A stretch of DNA of 64,000 nucleotides from Gemmatimonadota bacterium (GCA_030430625.1 JAUIKL010000003.1:17287-81286); one strand, 5' to 3'. Shown: positions 18,479 to 28,175, counted from the stretch's first letter. Notes: generated by a model not told the origin, from the letters alone. Numbers and translations are program-made.

Positions 18479-21106
18479 CTACTCGGCCTTCAGCGCCGCC
18501 ACCGGATCCACCCGGGACGCGGAGAGGGCCGGACGGACGACCGCCAGAACGGCTCCGCTGAGCAGGAGGAGCGGCACGAGCCCGAAGACGAGGGGGTCGT
18601 GCGCCCGCGCTTCGGCCTCGGCCAGCAGTTCCCGACTGACCACCGGGGTGAGCGACCACGATACGGCGAGGCCCACCGCGAGGCCGATCCCCACTGGCCG
18701 GAGTCCTCGACCCAGGACGTCGGCCAGTACCGTCGTCTCGGTCGCGCCGAGGGCCCGCATCACCCCGATCGCATGCCTTCGTTGGCTCGTGCTGAAGGCG
18801 ACGACTCCGTGAAGGCCGACGATGGCCAGGAGGAGAGCCGCGAGACCGAGTGAGCCGAAGAGGAGGCCCATCACACGACCGCCGTCGTTCTCGCGCCGGA
18901 CGAGCGCCTCGAGGGTCATGACCCGATCCAGAGGGAGCGCCGGATCGATCGACGAGATGGCGGCGGTCAGCGTCTCGAGTGGCTCCGGCGCTCCGGGTCG
19001 GCTCGTCACCGCGATGCGGAGGCGCTCCGGATCCCGCTGCGCGACCGGAAGGAAGAGCGCGGCCACCCGTTCGCCGTCGTCGACGCTGACTCCGTCGTCG
19101 CGGACCTGACCGACGATCTCGTAAGAGACGGGCTCCGCGTCGCGCTCACGGACGTGGACGACGAGGCCGAGTGGGGAGGCTCCGCCCAGCTGCTCGTCGA
19201 CCCAGGCATCGTTGACCACAGCGACGCCAGGGCTGTCCGGGCCGTCGGCGTCGGTGAAAGCTCGGCCCGCCGAGATCTCCATATCGAACATGTCGAAGAA
19301 GCCGGTCTCGACCACGCGGCGCTGGGATCGTGGCCAGTCTTCGGCGCGGTCCCAGCTCGTGCCTTCGATGGCGATCCACGCGTCCGATGTCCCGTCGCCG
19401 GGCATGGCACTGGCCAGGGTATGGGCGGCCACCCCAGGGTCGCCGTCGAGCCGCTCTTTCAGGCCGGACCAGAACGCTCTCCGGGCGGCGGTGTCTTCGT
19501 ACGCGAAGGGCTCGAGGAAGAGCTCGGCCGTCAGGACTCCCTCCGTCGGAAAGGCTCCCGCCTTCTGGATCGTGCCCAGCGCGCCTCGCACGGCGACCGT
19601 GGATGTGACAAGAAGAACGCAGGCCAGCGCGACTTCGACACCCACGAGCGTCGAGAGGAGCGGGGCACGATCGATCGAGGTGCCCCTCGAGTCCCGCTTG
19701 AGTGCGTCCGCCAGATCGACCCTCGTCGTGCGGATGGCAGGGATGACTCCGGCCACCACCGTGGCGCCGAGCATCAGTGTCAGGGCGAAGGCGAGGAGAC
19801 CGGGCGAGGGCTCGAGGTCCGCCCAGTACGGGAGCGTCCCCCGCGCCTCGAGGGTCGCCCCCATCCACCCGACGATGGCCTGAGCCCCGAACACACCGAT
19901 GCCGGCACCGAGAGCCGAGACGATGAACGCCTCGATCCCGAGTGGACGGATGACGGCCCACCTGCCGCCGCCCGTCGACATGCGCAGGGCCGTCTCGGAC
20001 GTACGCGTCAGGCCGCGCGCCAGAAAGAGTGCCGAAACGTTGGCGGCCGCGATGACGACGAGGAGCCCGACGAGGAGGTTCAGTCCCCAGAGAAGTGTGA
20101 GCGTGCGGCGTCCCTGTTGGGCGACGACGAACTCCTCCACCTCGACCGAGGTGTGGGCCGGGTCGATGGTCGAGTCGCCCAGCGCGCCGAGCGATCCGAT
20201 CAGACGGGTTTCGACGGCCTCGATCGAGCGGCCGTCGGCCAGGCGTCCGATCACGTCGACTTGGGCGTAGTCGTCGATCGGCGAGCGAAGGGTTGTCCAC
20301 ACCTGGTGGGCCTCGGGGAAGCCGAACGAAGCCGGCATGATGCCGACCACGGTGAAGACGTCAGGACCCATCGTGATCTCGGCGCCGAGCGCGTCGGGTC
20401 GGCGGTCGAACCAATCGTCCCAGAGGTCCTCTCGAATGAGCGCGGTCCTCGGTGCGCCGGGAGCCGCGTCGGACTCCGTGAGGGTTCGTCCGAGCACCGG
20501 CTCGACGCGGAGGACCTCGAGTACCCCTGGGGTGACCCGAACCGAGGGGACTCGGACCGGCGAGAAGCCGGGACCGCTGACCGCCTGGTCGTGATCATCG
20601 TAGGCGCCAAGGGCCTCGAATCCGTCGGGGCGGGCCTGCCAGGCCGAGTAGATCGAACCGGATGCCGCGAAGGTTCGGCCCGACTCACGGTCCAGGAGGT
20701 CCACCGCGACGACCCGGTCGGGTTCCTCGACGGGGAGTGGGGAGAACATCGCGGATATGATGCCGAACGCGGCGGACGGCGCGGACATCCCGAGGCCGAG
20801 CGTCCCGACGGCCGCCAGCGTGAGGCCGGGTGAACGACGGAGCGAGCGCACGGCTCGACGAGTATCGAGCAGGAGGGCACCGGAGGTGAAGACGTTTCGG
20901 ATTCGGATCCCCGCGAACGCGACCGCCAGGATGAGCGTCTGTCGCCAGTACCACCGACGCGCACGGACGGAGGAATCGACCCGGCATCGCCTCGTGAAGC
21001 CTTCGTCCAGGTCGGCCAGGAGGGTGTCGACCTCCGCCCGTTCGACGATCCGCTCGAGGAGCTGTTCCGCCCGACGGGGCGGGCGTGCGTCGGGCGAGGT
21101 CCTCAT
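18479..21106 (-). CDS. ADOP-type FtsX/MacB-like permease (module 2)
   Basis: 875 aa from ATG 21106. The permease prefix (AEQLLERIVERAEVDTLLADLDEGF) is followed by the first TM and a MacB periplasmic domain (VGTLGLGMSAPSAAFGIISAMF), FtsX repeats and the C-terminal signature ALSASRVDPVAALKAE. The architecture is as in module 1, but the sequence has diverged: the first TM motif has SAPSAAF where most copies have GATTTIF. The start codon overlaps the PadR stop by four bases. No ATPase gene is adjacent. Confidence 0.88.
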   Translation of the reverse strand: MRTSPDARPPRRAEQLLERIVERAEVDTLLADLDEGFTRRCRVDSSVRARRWYWRQTLILAVAFAGIRIRNVFTSGALLLDTRRAVRSLRRSPGLTLAAVGTLGLGMSAPSAAFGIISAMFSPLPVEEPDRVVAVDLLDRESGRTFAASGSIYSAWQARPDGFEALGAYDDHDQAVSGPGFSPVRVPSVRVTPGVLEVLRVEPVLGRTLTESDAAPGAPRTALIREDLWDDWFDRRPDALGAEITMGPDVFTVVGIMPASFGFPEAHQVWTTLRSPIDDYAQVDVIGRLADGRSIEAVETRLIGSLGALGDSTIDPAHTSVEVEEFVVAQQGRRTLTLLWGLNLLVGLLVVIAAANVSALFLARGLTRTSETALRMSTGGGRWAVIRPLGIEAFIVSALGAGIGVFGAQAIVGWMGATLEARGTLPYWADLEPSPGLLAFALTLMLGATVVAGVIPAIRTTRVDLADALKRDSRGTSIDRAPLLSTLVGVEVALACVLLVTSTVAVRGALGTIQKAGAFPTEGVLTAELFLEPFAYEDTAARRAFWSGLKERLDGDPGVAAHTLASAMPGDGTSDAWIAIEGTSWDRAEDWPRSQRRVVETGFFDMFDMEISAGRAFTDADGPDSPGVAVVNDAWVDEQLGGASPLGLVVHVRERDAEPVSYEIVGQVRDDGVSVDDGERVAALFLPVAQRDPERLRIAVTSRPGAPEPLETLTAAISSIDPALPLDRVMTLEALVRRENDGGRVMGLLFGSLGLAALLLAIVGLHGVVAFSTSQRRHAIGVMRALGATETTVLADVLGRGLRPVGIGLAVGLAVSWSLTPVVSRELLAEAEARAHDPLVFGLVPLLLLSGAVLAVVRPALSASRVDPVAALKAE

Positions 21107-21426
21107 GACAGCTCCTCACCGATGGCCGACCACATCGAGCGCAGGGTCGATTGAGCGTGCGCCAGTCGTGTCCGCCCCTCGGCCGTGACCGAGTACGTCT
21201 TTCGGGGACGGCCTCCGCTCGAGGGGCTCCGCGCCGCCGTGTGTCCTTCCAGCCACCCCTTCTTTTCGAGGCGGCGGAGGGTGAGGTAGACAGCGGCCTG
21301 GGCCACGTCCTGGTCCGTCTGCTCGCTCAACAGCTCGGTCACGGACACCCCGTAGGCGTCGTCTCGGAGCTGGAGGACCGCCAGAAGCACGAGGTGCTCG
21401 AACTCGCCCAGGATGTACCGCCCCAT
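21103..21426 (-). CDS. PadR-family transcriptional regulator (module 2)
   Basis: 107 aa from ATG 21426; the frame extends further upstream but without conserved sequence. The winged helix begins YILGEFEHLVLLAVLQLRDDAYGV, with AAVYLTLRRLEKKGWLEG as recognition region and GGRPRKTYSVTAEGRTRL as wing. The ribosome site is the G-rich GGGAGGGCGGGC. Two GTATAC palindromes lie 23-43 bases upstream and are the likely operator. It is coupled to the permease by ATGA overlap. Confidence 0.93.
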   Translation of the reverse strand: MGRYILGEFEHLVLLAVLQLRDDAYGVSVTELLSEQTDQDVAQAAVYLTLRRLEKKGWLEGHTAARSPSSGGRPRKTYSVTAEGRTRLAHAQSTLRSMWSAIGEELS

Positions 21427-21448
21427 GCCCGCCCTCCCGTCCCTTTGA

Positions 21449-21468
21449 GTATACGAAGTTAAGTATAC
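21449..21468. promoter_or_regulatory. Candidate PadR operator, repeated GTATAC
   Basis: Two perfect GTATAC palindromes (21449-21454 and 21463-21468), 14 bases centre to centre, stand in an AT-rich island. A degenerate third copy, GTGTAG, follows at 21477-21482. On the minus strand each gives a TATACT -10-like element, so a repressor here would block the PadR-permease promoter. The spacing is near one and a third helical turns. Confidence 0.55.
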
Positions 21469-21583
21469 AAGATTGAGTGTAGTGGGGAAGTCCATGGAGC
21501 GGGGGAGCCTGGAGGCCGTTCGGCGGGTACCTTCTCCTCCCTTCGCACGCAGTCGAACCACCCGGAATCTTCAGAGGTCCGAA

Positions 21584-23959
21584 ATGGGGAAGTCGTCCCT
21601 TCCGAAGCTCGTCCTCGCCGCCGCAGCCCTCGCGGTCGCCCACCCCGCGTCCGCCCAGGAGCCGAACTTCGGTCGAGCCGTGGCGATGACCGGCAGCGAA
21701 CTCTTCGTCGGGCAGCCCGTGAATTGGTACGGGCCGGGGACCGTGTACGCGTATACGCGCTCCGGTTCGAGTGGCTGGGCCGAACGGCAACTCGTCACGG
21801 CACCCGACTCGTCGAGGATGGACGACTTCGGGCGGGCCGTAGCCGCCGAAGGGAACACCCTCGTCGTCGGCGCTCCCCGCAAGCACGACGGCGCGGGCGT
21901 GGTCTACGTCTTCGGGCGGGCCTCGGCTTCCGCGCCGTGGGCGCACACGGCGACGCTGACGCCTCCGGAGGAAGACGGGGAAGCCCAGCTCGGTCGAGCG
22001 CTCGCTCTGCGGGGAGACGACCTCCTCGTCGGTGCACCCGAGGCGGGATCCGCTGGTGCGGTCCACCATTTCCGACGGAGCGGGCAGCGATGGACGCTGG
22101 TCGGTTCGATGCGGCCGGACGATGGCGAAGCGGATGGTTTCGGTGCGTCCATTTCATGGGATGACGAATCCGCGCTGATCGGCGCTCCCGACTCCGACGG
22201 GCGCGCCGGTCGTGTGTATGCAGCCTCGGAATCGGGGGCGTCCTGGAGCGTCGGGCCCGCCCTCACACTGCCCGCCTCGTTCTCCGCCGAGAACGCGGGA
22301 GCGGGCGCGAGCGTCCTCCTCGGAGACGGGCAGGCGTTCGTCGGCGCGCCGGGGGCCGGCGCGGTGGCGGTGCTCGACAGAGGGCAGGGCTCGTGGACCG
22401 TTCGTGAGACGCTCGTCTCCCCCGAGGACGCGGAAGGATCCCAGTTCGGCTTCGCGGTGACGCAGGCCGGCGACGAGTTGTGGGTCGGTGCCCCCGGCCT
22501 CCACCGCAGGAACGGTCGGGTCTTCCGCTACCGGACGACCGCGGCGGGAGGGTGGGGGAGCCCCACCCGCCTGGATCCCGACGACACGTCGGGAGCGTCG
22601 TGGCCGCTCGGCTTCGGCTACGCGCTCGCCTCGTCGGGGGACGGTGCGGTCGTCTCCATGCCGAGTCGGGACTTCGGCGAGGGGCGGGTCATGGCGCTCG
22701 GTCGGACGGCGTCCGGCTGGTCTTCGGGCGAACTCCTGGAAGGCAGGATCTACCGGATCGGTTCGGAACTCGAGACGGGGGCCCGCTGCGATGGGGGCCA
22801 GATGACCGAGTTTCCTTGCACGAACATGGAGATGGTCGCGCACATGCCGATCAGCGATCTCGGCGGTGAGCGCGGTGTGTGGGTGAACGACGTGTGGGGG
22901 TGGACCGATCCCGATACCGGGAAGCGGTACGCGCTCGTCGCGCGCCGGGATGGGGCGTCCTTCGTCGATGTCTCCGACGCCACCGCGCCGCGGCTCGTCG
23001 GCAATCTGCCGAGGACGGTGGGGTCGCCTCCCTCGGTCTGGCGCGACATCAAGGTGATCGACGAGACCGCGTACATCGTCTCCGATGGAGCGGGCGCGCA
23101 CGGCATGCAGGTCTTCGATCTCAAGCGACTCCGGGAGGTCGGGGCCGAGCCCGTCGACTTCGAGCCGAACACGACCTACCACGAGGTCTTCTCGGCGCAC
23201 AACGTCGTGGCCGACACCGCTTCCAAGTTCCTCTACATCGTCGCGGCCAACGGCGGAGGCCGGACGTGTGGCGGCGGTCTCCACATGGTGGACGCCCGCG
23301 ACCCGCTGAACCCCGAGTTCGCAGGCTGCTACCACGATACCGCGAGCCCTGGCGCTCGCGGGTACACGCACGATGCCCAGTGCCTGGTCTACGAGGGGCC
23401 GGACGACGACTACCGCGGTCGGCAGATCTGTGTGGGCTCCAACGAGTCCGAACTCAACATCGCCGACGTGACCGACAAGTCGAATCCGGTGACGGTCGCC
23501 CGGATGAGCTATCCGAACGTCTCGTACGCCCACCAGGGGTGGTTCGACGAAGAGCAGCGTTTCTTCTACATGAACGACGAACTGGACGAGGTGGCCGGAA
23601 ACACCGACGGGACCCGGACCATCGTCTGGGACCTGACCGAACTCGACGACCCGGTCGTGGCCAACCAGTACATCGGGCCCGTCCGCGCCACGGACCACAA
23701 CCTCTACGTCGTCGGCGACCGGATGTACCAGTCGAACTACGGGAGCGGTCTCCGGGTGATCGACATCAGCGATCGTGCCAACCCGCACGAGGTCGCTTTC
23801 TTCGACAGTGCGCCGTACAACAACAACGACCCGGGCACGAGCGCCGGGCAGAGTGGTGCGTGGAGTAACTACCCGTTCTTCGAGGACGGTCTGGTGATCT
23901 TCACCAGCGTGCGCGAAGGCCTGTTCATCATGCGGGTGAGCCCGCCGCCGGTCAGCTGA
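21584..23959 (+). CDS. Choice-of-anchor B/LVIVD-repeat secreted protein (paralog 1)
   Basis: 791 aa from ATG 21584 (ribosome site AGAGG). The Sec signal ends at AHPASAQ. The first ~360 residues are FG-GAP-like beta-propeller blades (repeated GxxVFVDxG-type motifs, DGEADGFGASISWD). From about residue 390 begins the LVIVD half, with VWGWTDPDTGKRYALV, FVDVSDATAPRLVGNL, THDAQC, AHQGWFDEEQRFFYMNDE and GLRVIDISDRANPHEV. Cys residues in the LVIVD half suggest disulfides. It is followed after ten bases by a lipoprotein gene and then an RCC1 lipoprotein, apparently one operon. The role is likely cell-surface binding or scaffolding; no enzyme motif is seen. Confidence 0.88.
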   Translation: MGKSSLPKLVLAAAALAVAHPASAQEPNFGRAVAMTGSELFVGQPVNWYGPGTVYAYTRSGSSGWAERQLVTAPDSSRMDDFGRAVAAEGNTLVVGAPRKHDGAGVVYVFGRASASAPWAHTATLTPPEEDGEAQLGRALALRGDDLLVGAPEAGSAGAVHHFRRSGQRWTLVGSMRPDDGEADGFGASISWDDESALIGAPDSDGRAGRVYAASESGASWSVGPALTLPASFSAENAGAGASVLLGDGQAFVGAPGAGAVAVLDRGQGSWTVRETLVSPEDAEGSQFGFAVTQAGDELWVGAPGLHRRNGRVFRYRTTAAGGWGSPTRLDPDDTSGASWPLGFGYALASSGDGAVVSMPSRDFGEGRVMALGRTASGWSSGELLEGRIYRIGSELETGARCDGGQMTEFPCTNMEMVAHMPISDLGGERGVWVNDVWGWTDPDTGKRYALVARRDGASFVDVSDATAPRLVGNLPRTVGSPPSVWRDIKVIDETAYIVSDGAGAHGMQVFDLKRLREVGAEPVDFEPNTTYHEVFSAHNVVADTASKFLYIVAANGGGRTCGGGLHMVDARDPLNPEFAGCYHDTASPGARGYTHDAQCLVYEGPDDDYRGRQICVGSNESELNIADVTDKSNPVTVARMSYPNVSYAHQGWFDEEQRFFYMNDELDEVAGNTDGTRTIVWDLTELDDPVVANQYIGPVRATDHNLYVVGDRMYQSNYGSGLRVIDISDRANPHEVAFFDSAPYNNNDPGTSAGQSGAWSNYPFFEDGLVIFTSVREGLFIMRVSPPPVS

Positions 23960-23969
23960 GGAGCGGGGC

Positions 23970-24464
23970 GTGGCGAAGCGATCGAAGGGACGTACGGGTG
24001 CTTCTCGTGCGGGGGGCTGGAAGTGGGGTGCGGTACTCGGGGTCTCGATTGTCGTCGCGGCTTGCACCGATCCCCTCGTCTACGATGATCTGTCGGGTGA
24101 CTTCTCTGGCTCGTTCACGAGTGTCGAGCCCGGCGGACAGCAGTTCGACGGGGTGTTCTCGCTGAGCCTGACCCAGGTCGAGGGTGCTGTCACCGGCTCG
24201 TTCGAGATCGACGGTACGATCATGGGGCAGGGCTCGGTCGAGACGACGACCACGGGGGGCGTGGTGGCGACGATTCCACTCGGCGAGCATCCGACCTTTC
24301 AGGTCGACATCGCGTATTCCTTCTGCCCGCAGGACACGATCGGGTTTGCGGCCTCGTTCGATTCCTCGACCGAGACGCTGACGTTGGTCGGTGACCTCGA
24401 CATTCCGAACTCGTCCTGCAATGTACTGACTGCCTATCCGATCAACGTCGCGCTGACTCGATGA
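23970..24464 (+). CDS. Small lipoprotein, function unknown
   Basis: 164 aa from GTG 23970, with GAGGAGCGG as ribosome site, ten bases after the LVIVD gene. A basic n-region (KRSKGRTGASR) and hydrophobic stretch lead to the lipobox VVAAC at Cys32. The mature protein is beta-rich (GSFTSVEPGGQQFDGVFSLSLTQ, GSFEIDGTIMGQG), like small lipocalin-type or barrel-like lipoproteins. It contains two Cys near the C-terminus (FCPQDT and SSCNV). Its stop overlaps the start of the RCC1 gene by four bases. Confidence 0.75.
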   Translation: MAKRSKGRTGASRAGGWKWGAVLGVSIVVAACTDPLVYDDLSGDFSGSFTSVEPGGQQFDGVFSLSLTQVEGAVTGSFEIDGTIMGQGSVETTTTGGVVATIPLGEHPTFQVDIAYSFCPQDTIGFAASFDSSTETLTLVGDLDIPNSSCNVLTAYPINVALTR

Positions 24465-25597
24465 TGCGGGCCCGAGGCGCGATCAGGCTGTTGACCACGG
24501 TGCTGTTCACGCTCTTCGGGGCCGCTTGCGGTGAGGCAGGGATCGAGCCTGAGAACCCCTCCGATGGTGCCATCACCTTTGCCACGATCGGAGCGGGCGA
24601 GGGCCACACCTGTGCGTTGACGTCGGACGGCGTTGCCTACTGCTGGGGGAGTAACCGGGATGGGCAGCTCGGGATCGGGTCCGACTTCGTCCCCGGTCCG
24701 ATCCACCAGGTGACAGGGGACCTGACATTCTCGATGCTCTCGGTCGGCTGGGCGCACACCTGCGCGCTCACGCCCGAAGGGATCGCGTACTGTTGGGGCG
24801 GGAACAACAGCGGACAGTTGGGGACGGGGAACCAGACGGACAGTGACGTTCCCGCACCGGTCCTGACCGGGGCTCGGTTTTCGTCCATCGCCGCGGGCGG
24901 AGCGCACACGTGCGCGGTCGCCGTGTCCGGGAGTGTTCTCTGCTGGGGCTTCAACGGGAACGGTGAGCTCGGTGACGGGACGTACGAGACGCGCACGACT
25001 CCCACGCTCCTCTCGGGTGGCCTTCCTCTCGTGTCAGTGGCTTTAGGTGGCAACCACGGATGCGGGTTGACCGACAACGGGGCGGCGTACTGTTGGGGGA
25101 GCGGGGGGAATGGGCAGCTCGGCATCGGCCCTGGGGGAAGCACCTCCCCCGTGCCTGTGGACGGCGGGTATACGTTCGACGAGGTGGCCCTGGGGTCGAC
25201 CTTCACGTGCGGTATCGAAGCGTCTGGCGCCGTCCTCTGCTGGGGAGAGTTGTTCGGTCTCGATCCAGTTTCGATTGCCTCGGGGACCTCGTTCCGTGGC
25301 TCTGCGGCAGGCTTCAGACATGCGTGTGCCATCGATTCGTCCGGGGCGGGACATTGCTGGGGCGACGGCGACTGGTCGACCTTCGGTGCCGGAGCGAACG
25401 ATACCGCGATGGCCCCTGTGCCGATCGCCGGCGGGCACGTCTTCCGTGACCTGGCCGGGGGGTGGCGCCATTCGTGCGGCGTCGCGGTCGATGGGACTGC
25501 GCTGTGCTGGGGCGTCAACCAGTTCGGTCAACTCGGGACCACAGCGGTCGATGAGATCGCGAATGTCCCCGTCGTCGTCGAAGCCGAGAGGCGTTAG
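24461..25597 (+). CDS. RCC1-repeat seven-bladed propeller lipoprotein
   Basis: 378 aa; ATG 24461 overlaps the previous stop (an adjacent ATG at 24464 is also possible). The lipobox is LFGAAC. The mature part is seven RCC1 repeats of about 50 residues. Each has the core GxxHTCAL...G.xYCWGxNxxGQLG, with one Cys at the end of the second strand and another just before WG, giving 14 cysteines. Each pair probably forms a disulfide within a blade, which fits an exported protein. Seven repeats close a complete propeller. In bacteria these proteins are often cell-surface and of unknown function; eukaryotic RCC1 nucleotide exchange is not implied. Confidence 0.88.
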   Translation: MMRARGAIRLLTTVLFTLFGAACGEAGIEPENPSDGAITFATIGAGEGHTCALTSDGVAYCWGSNRDGQLGIGSDFVPGPIHQVTGDLTFSMLSVGWAHTCALTPEGIAYCWGGNNSGQLGTGNQTDSDVPAPVLTGARFSSIAAGGAHTCAVAVSGSVLCWGFNGNGELGDGTYETRTTPTLLSGGLPLVSVALGGNHGCGLTDNGAAYCWGSGGNGQLGIGPGGSTSPVPVDGGYTFDEVALGSTFTCGIEASGAVLCWGELFGLDPVSIASGTSFRGSAAGFRHACAIDSSGAGHCWGDGDWSTFGAGANDTAMAPVPIAGGHVFRDLAGGWRHSCGVAVDGTALCWGVNQFGQLGTTAVDEIANVPVVVEAERR

Positions 25598-25630
25598 CAC
25601 TGTGGGGAGCGGGAGGGAGACCGGCCCCCT

Positions 25631-28039
25631 TTACGTCACCGGCCGCTGCGGCCGCAGGATGAACAACCCTTCGTTCATGCTCGACACCACGATCATCCCG
25701 CTCTCGAAGAAGGGCCACGCCGTCCACGCGCCTCCGCCGAATCCGGGCGGGTTCTCCCCGTAGGGCGTCGTGTCGAACCAGCCGATCTCGACGGGGCTCT
25801 CCGGGTCGGAGACGTCGAGGACCCGAAAGCCCGCCTGGTAATTGGCCAGGTAGGCCCGGCTTCCCGAGATGAAGAGGTTGTGGTCGGTGGCCTGGTCGGG
25901 CCCGAGGTGTTCACCGATGAGGATCGGATCGTCCAACTCCGCGACGTCGTAGATGAGGGTCCGAGTCCGGTCGGTGGTACCGACGATCTCGTCCAACTCG
26001 TCGTTGACGTAGAGGTATCGGTGATCCTCGGTCAGCCAGCCCTGGTGGATGTAGGCAGTCCCGGGATGGCTCGCGGTCGAGATCGGGCGCGGTGCGGATT
26101 TGTCCGTGACGTCGACGATCCGCATGGCGGTCTCGTTCGAGGCGAAGCAGATCTGGCGGCCCGTGTAGTTCTCGTCGGGTCCCCGGTACACCGTGCACTG
26201 TGCGTCGTGTGTGCGACCGCTCCAGATAAGCCCTTCCGTGTCGGTGAAGCAGCCCGCGAAGGTTGGCTGGAGCGGCTCGCGGATGTCGATCATGTGAAGG
26301 CCGCCCCCACACGACTGCCCCCCCGTGTTCGTACCGACGGTATACGCGAAGCCGGACTCGGTGTCGATCACGAGGTTGTGGGCGCTGGCCACCTGGTCGT
26401 AGCGGGCGTCGGGCTCGAAGGTTGCCGGCTCTCCTCCCGAGAGGCCGCGTAGGCGCGCGAGGTCGAAAACGAGGAGGCCGTGCTCTCCGGCCCCGTCACC
26501 CGTCATGAAGGCGTGATCCCGGTAGACCTTGATGTCTCGCGCATGGGAGGGGTTGGCAGGCATCAGTCCCAGAAAGGACGGAGCGCCGGGGTCGGTCACA
26601 TCGATGAAGGCCAGCCCGGCCGTGCGACCGGCCAGAACGTACTCCCGACCCGTCTCGGGATCGGTCCATCCCCAGATGTCGGTCATGCCCTCGCCCGGCT
26701 GGGCCCCGAGCGCCGACAGGGGAAGGAAGGAGACGAGGTCGACCCCGTCACACGAGAAGCCGGCCGCTTCGCCGTCCGAACACCGAATGGGCTCGGTCCC
26801 CGCCACAGCGGCGAGTTCGGACACCGGCTCGAGCCAGACCGGTGACCCGTCCGTGTCGAGTCCGAAGACCGCGACGCGCCCGTCACCCCCGAACGCGCCG
26901 GGTGCCCCCACCGCGGCGACCGTACCGTCGAGTCCGACCGACACCCCGAAGCCGGAGTCGTCGATCCCACCGGGTGTGAGGGTTCGTTCGAGTGCCCAGC
27001 CGGCAGCACGCCGCCCGTACACGTAGACCCTCCCTTCGCCTTCGAATGCGAAGGGAGACCCGACGAGCAGTCGGTCGCCATCGAGAGCGAGGGCGGAGCC
27101 GAAGCCCAGGGCGTTCGGGCCGGTTGCTCCGGGTGGAACCAGGGTGTCGACCGCTGTCCACGACCTGTCGGCGCTGGGTTCGTAGCGGATGACCCTGCCC
27201 GCGCCCGGTGCCGAGGCGAAGAGGGTCTCGCCCGACCGGTCCAGAGCGACGACGCCTCCGAGGAGCGCACCCGCCGCCGACGAGTCCGCCTCGACGAGGC
27301 CGAGCACCTCCCCATCGCTGCCGGCAGAAAACACGGTCACCATGCCGCCGATCCCGGTCTGCGCGGCGCCCACCGCGAGTCGATCCTCGGACAGAGAGAG
27401 GGACGGGGCGAAGGCAGTCGAAGCGTGGTCTACCGTCATCGTGGCCTCCACCGCCCACCCGTCGTCGGTTCGAGTCAGGAGCTGCACCCGTCCCGGCTCC
27501 AGGAAGCCACCGGCCACGGCCATCCGGCGCCCGTTCGGAGAGAGTGCGACCGTCCGGGCGGGCGGACCCATCAAGCTGCTTAGGGTCGCCATGTCGAGCC
27601 CTCCCGAGGGAAGGCCGGAGGGCGTGGTCGCGCTCGGATCCATCTGCACGCGGGTGCGGGGCGACCATACCCCGTCGACCCGCTCGTACCAGTGACCGGC
27701 CTCCCGGCCAGCCGGGTCGCCACTTCCCACGATCAGGGTGCCGCCGCGCGCCGCGACGGTCGGAACCAGCGTCTCGCCGGGATAGCCGCCCGGTAGCTTC
27801 GCGAGCCTATCGTGCTCGACCCACTCGCCCTCGGTGTTCGGGCGAAAGACGACGGCCGTGGGTGCCCCGACCGCATTCCCCGGTTTGACGACGACGACGT
27901 CCTGTCCGACGACCGCCACAGCGGCGCCGAACTGATCCTGGGCGAGCAGGGGCGTGGCTGTGCCCGAGCCGCCTACGAGGGCGAGCGCCGCCGCGGCGCG
28001 GATCGCGCGGGTAGCGAGTGGATGGGCGACGATCGGCAC
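25631..28039 (-). CDS. Choice-of-anchor B/LVIVD-repeat secreted protein (paralog 2)
   Basis: 802 aa if the GTG at 28039 is used. The frame opens to 28180, but that would begin against the terminator of the upstream operon (28176-28218) and adds a Pro/Arg-rich leader. From GTG the signal is ATRAIRAAAALALVGGSGTATPLLAQ. FG-GAP-like blades come first, then the LVIVD half from about residue 416 with WGWTDPETGREYVLAG, THDAQC, IHQGWLTEDHRYLYVNDELDE and GFRVLDVSDPESPVEIG. It ends IVVSSMNEGLFIL, nearly the same as paralogs 1 and 3. It faces paralog 1 across the two lipoprotein genes. Confidence 0.85.
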   Translation of the reverse strand: MPIVAHPLATRAIRAAAALALVGGSGTATPLLAQDQFGAAVAVVGQDVVVVKPGNAVGAPTAVVFRPNTEGEWVEHDRLAKLPGGYPGETLVPTVAARGGTLIVGSGDPAGREAGHWYERVDGVWSPRTRVQMDPSATTPSGLPSGGLDMATLSSLMGPPARTVALSPNGRRMAVAGGFLEPGRVQLLTRTDDGWAVEATMTVDHASTAFAPSLSLSEDRLAVGAAQTGIGGMVTVFSAGSDGEVLGLVEADSSAAGALLGGVVALDRSGETLFASAPGAGRVIRYEPSADRSWTAVDTLVPPGATGPNALGFGSALALDGDRLLVGSPFAFEGEGRVYVYGRRAAGWALERTLTPGGIDDSGFGVSVGLDGTVAAVGAPGAFGGDGRVAVFGLDTDGSPVWLEPVSELAAVAGTEPIRCSDGEAAGFSCDGVDLVSFLPLSALGAQPGEGMTDIWGWTDPETGREYVLAGRTAGLAFIDVTDPGAPSFLGLMPANPSHARDIKVYRDHAFMTGDGAGEHGLLVFDLARLRGLSGGEPATFEPDARYDQVASAHNLVIDTESGFAYTVGTNTGGQSCGGGLHMIDIREPLQPTFAGCFTDTEGLIWSGRTHDAQCTVYRGPDENYTGRQICFASNETAMRIVDVTDKSAPRPISTASHPGTAYIHQGWLTEDHRYLYVNDELDEIVGTTDRTRTLIYDVAELDDPILIGEHLGPDQATDHNLFISGSRAYLANYQAGFRVLDVSDPESPVEIGWFDTTPYGENPPGFGGGAWTAWPFFESGMIVVSSMNEGLFILRPQRPVT

Positions 28040-28175
28040 CCGTCCGGTCGGCTGCTGTGGGTCGGTTGAGCGGGAGCAGTTGGGCACAGGCTTTCGGGCT
28101 CGAGACGTGCAACGGCCCCCGAAGATGGATCGGGTCATACGCATCGGCCAGCGCGTGAGGGGGAGCCTTCGGCTC

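Noticed and set aside
22154..24067. 637-residue minus-strand frame
   Set aside because: Antisense of the LVIVD gene; no recognisable domain, Arg/His/Val-rich composition.
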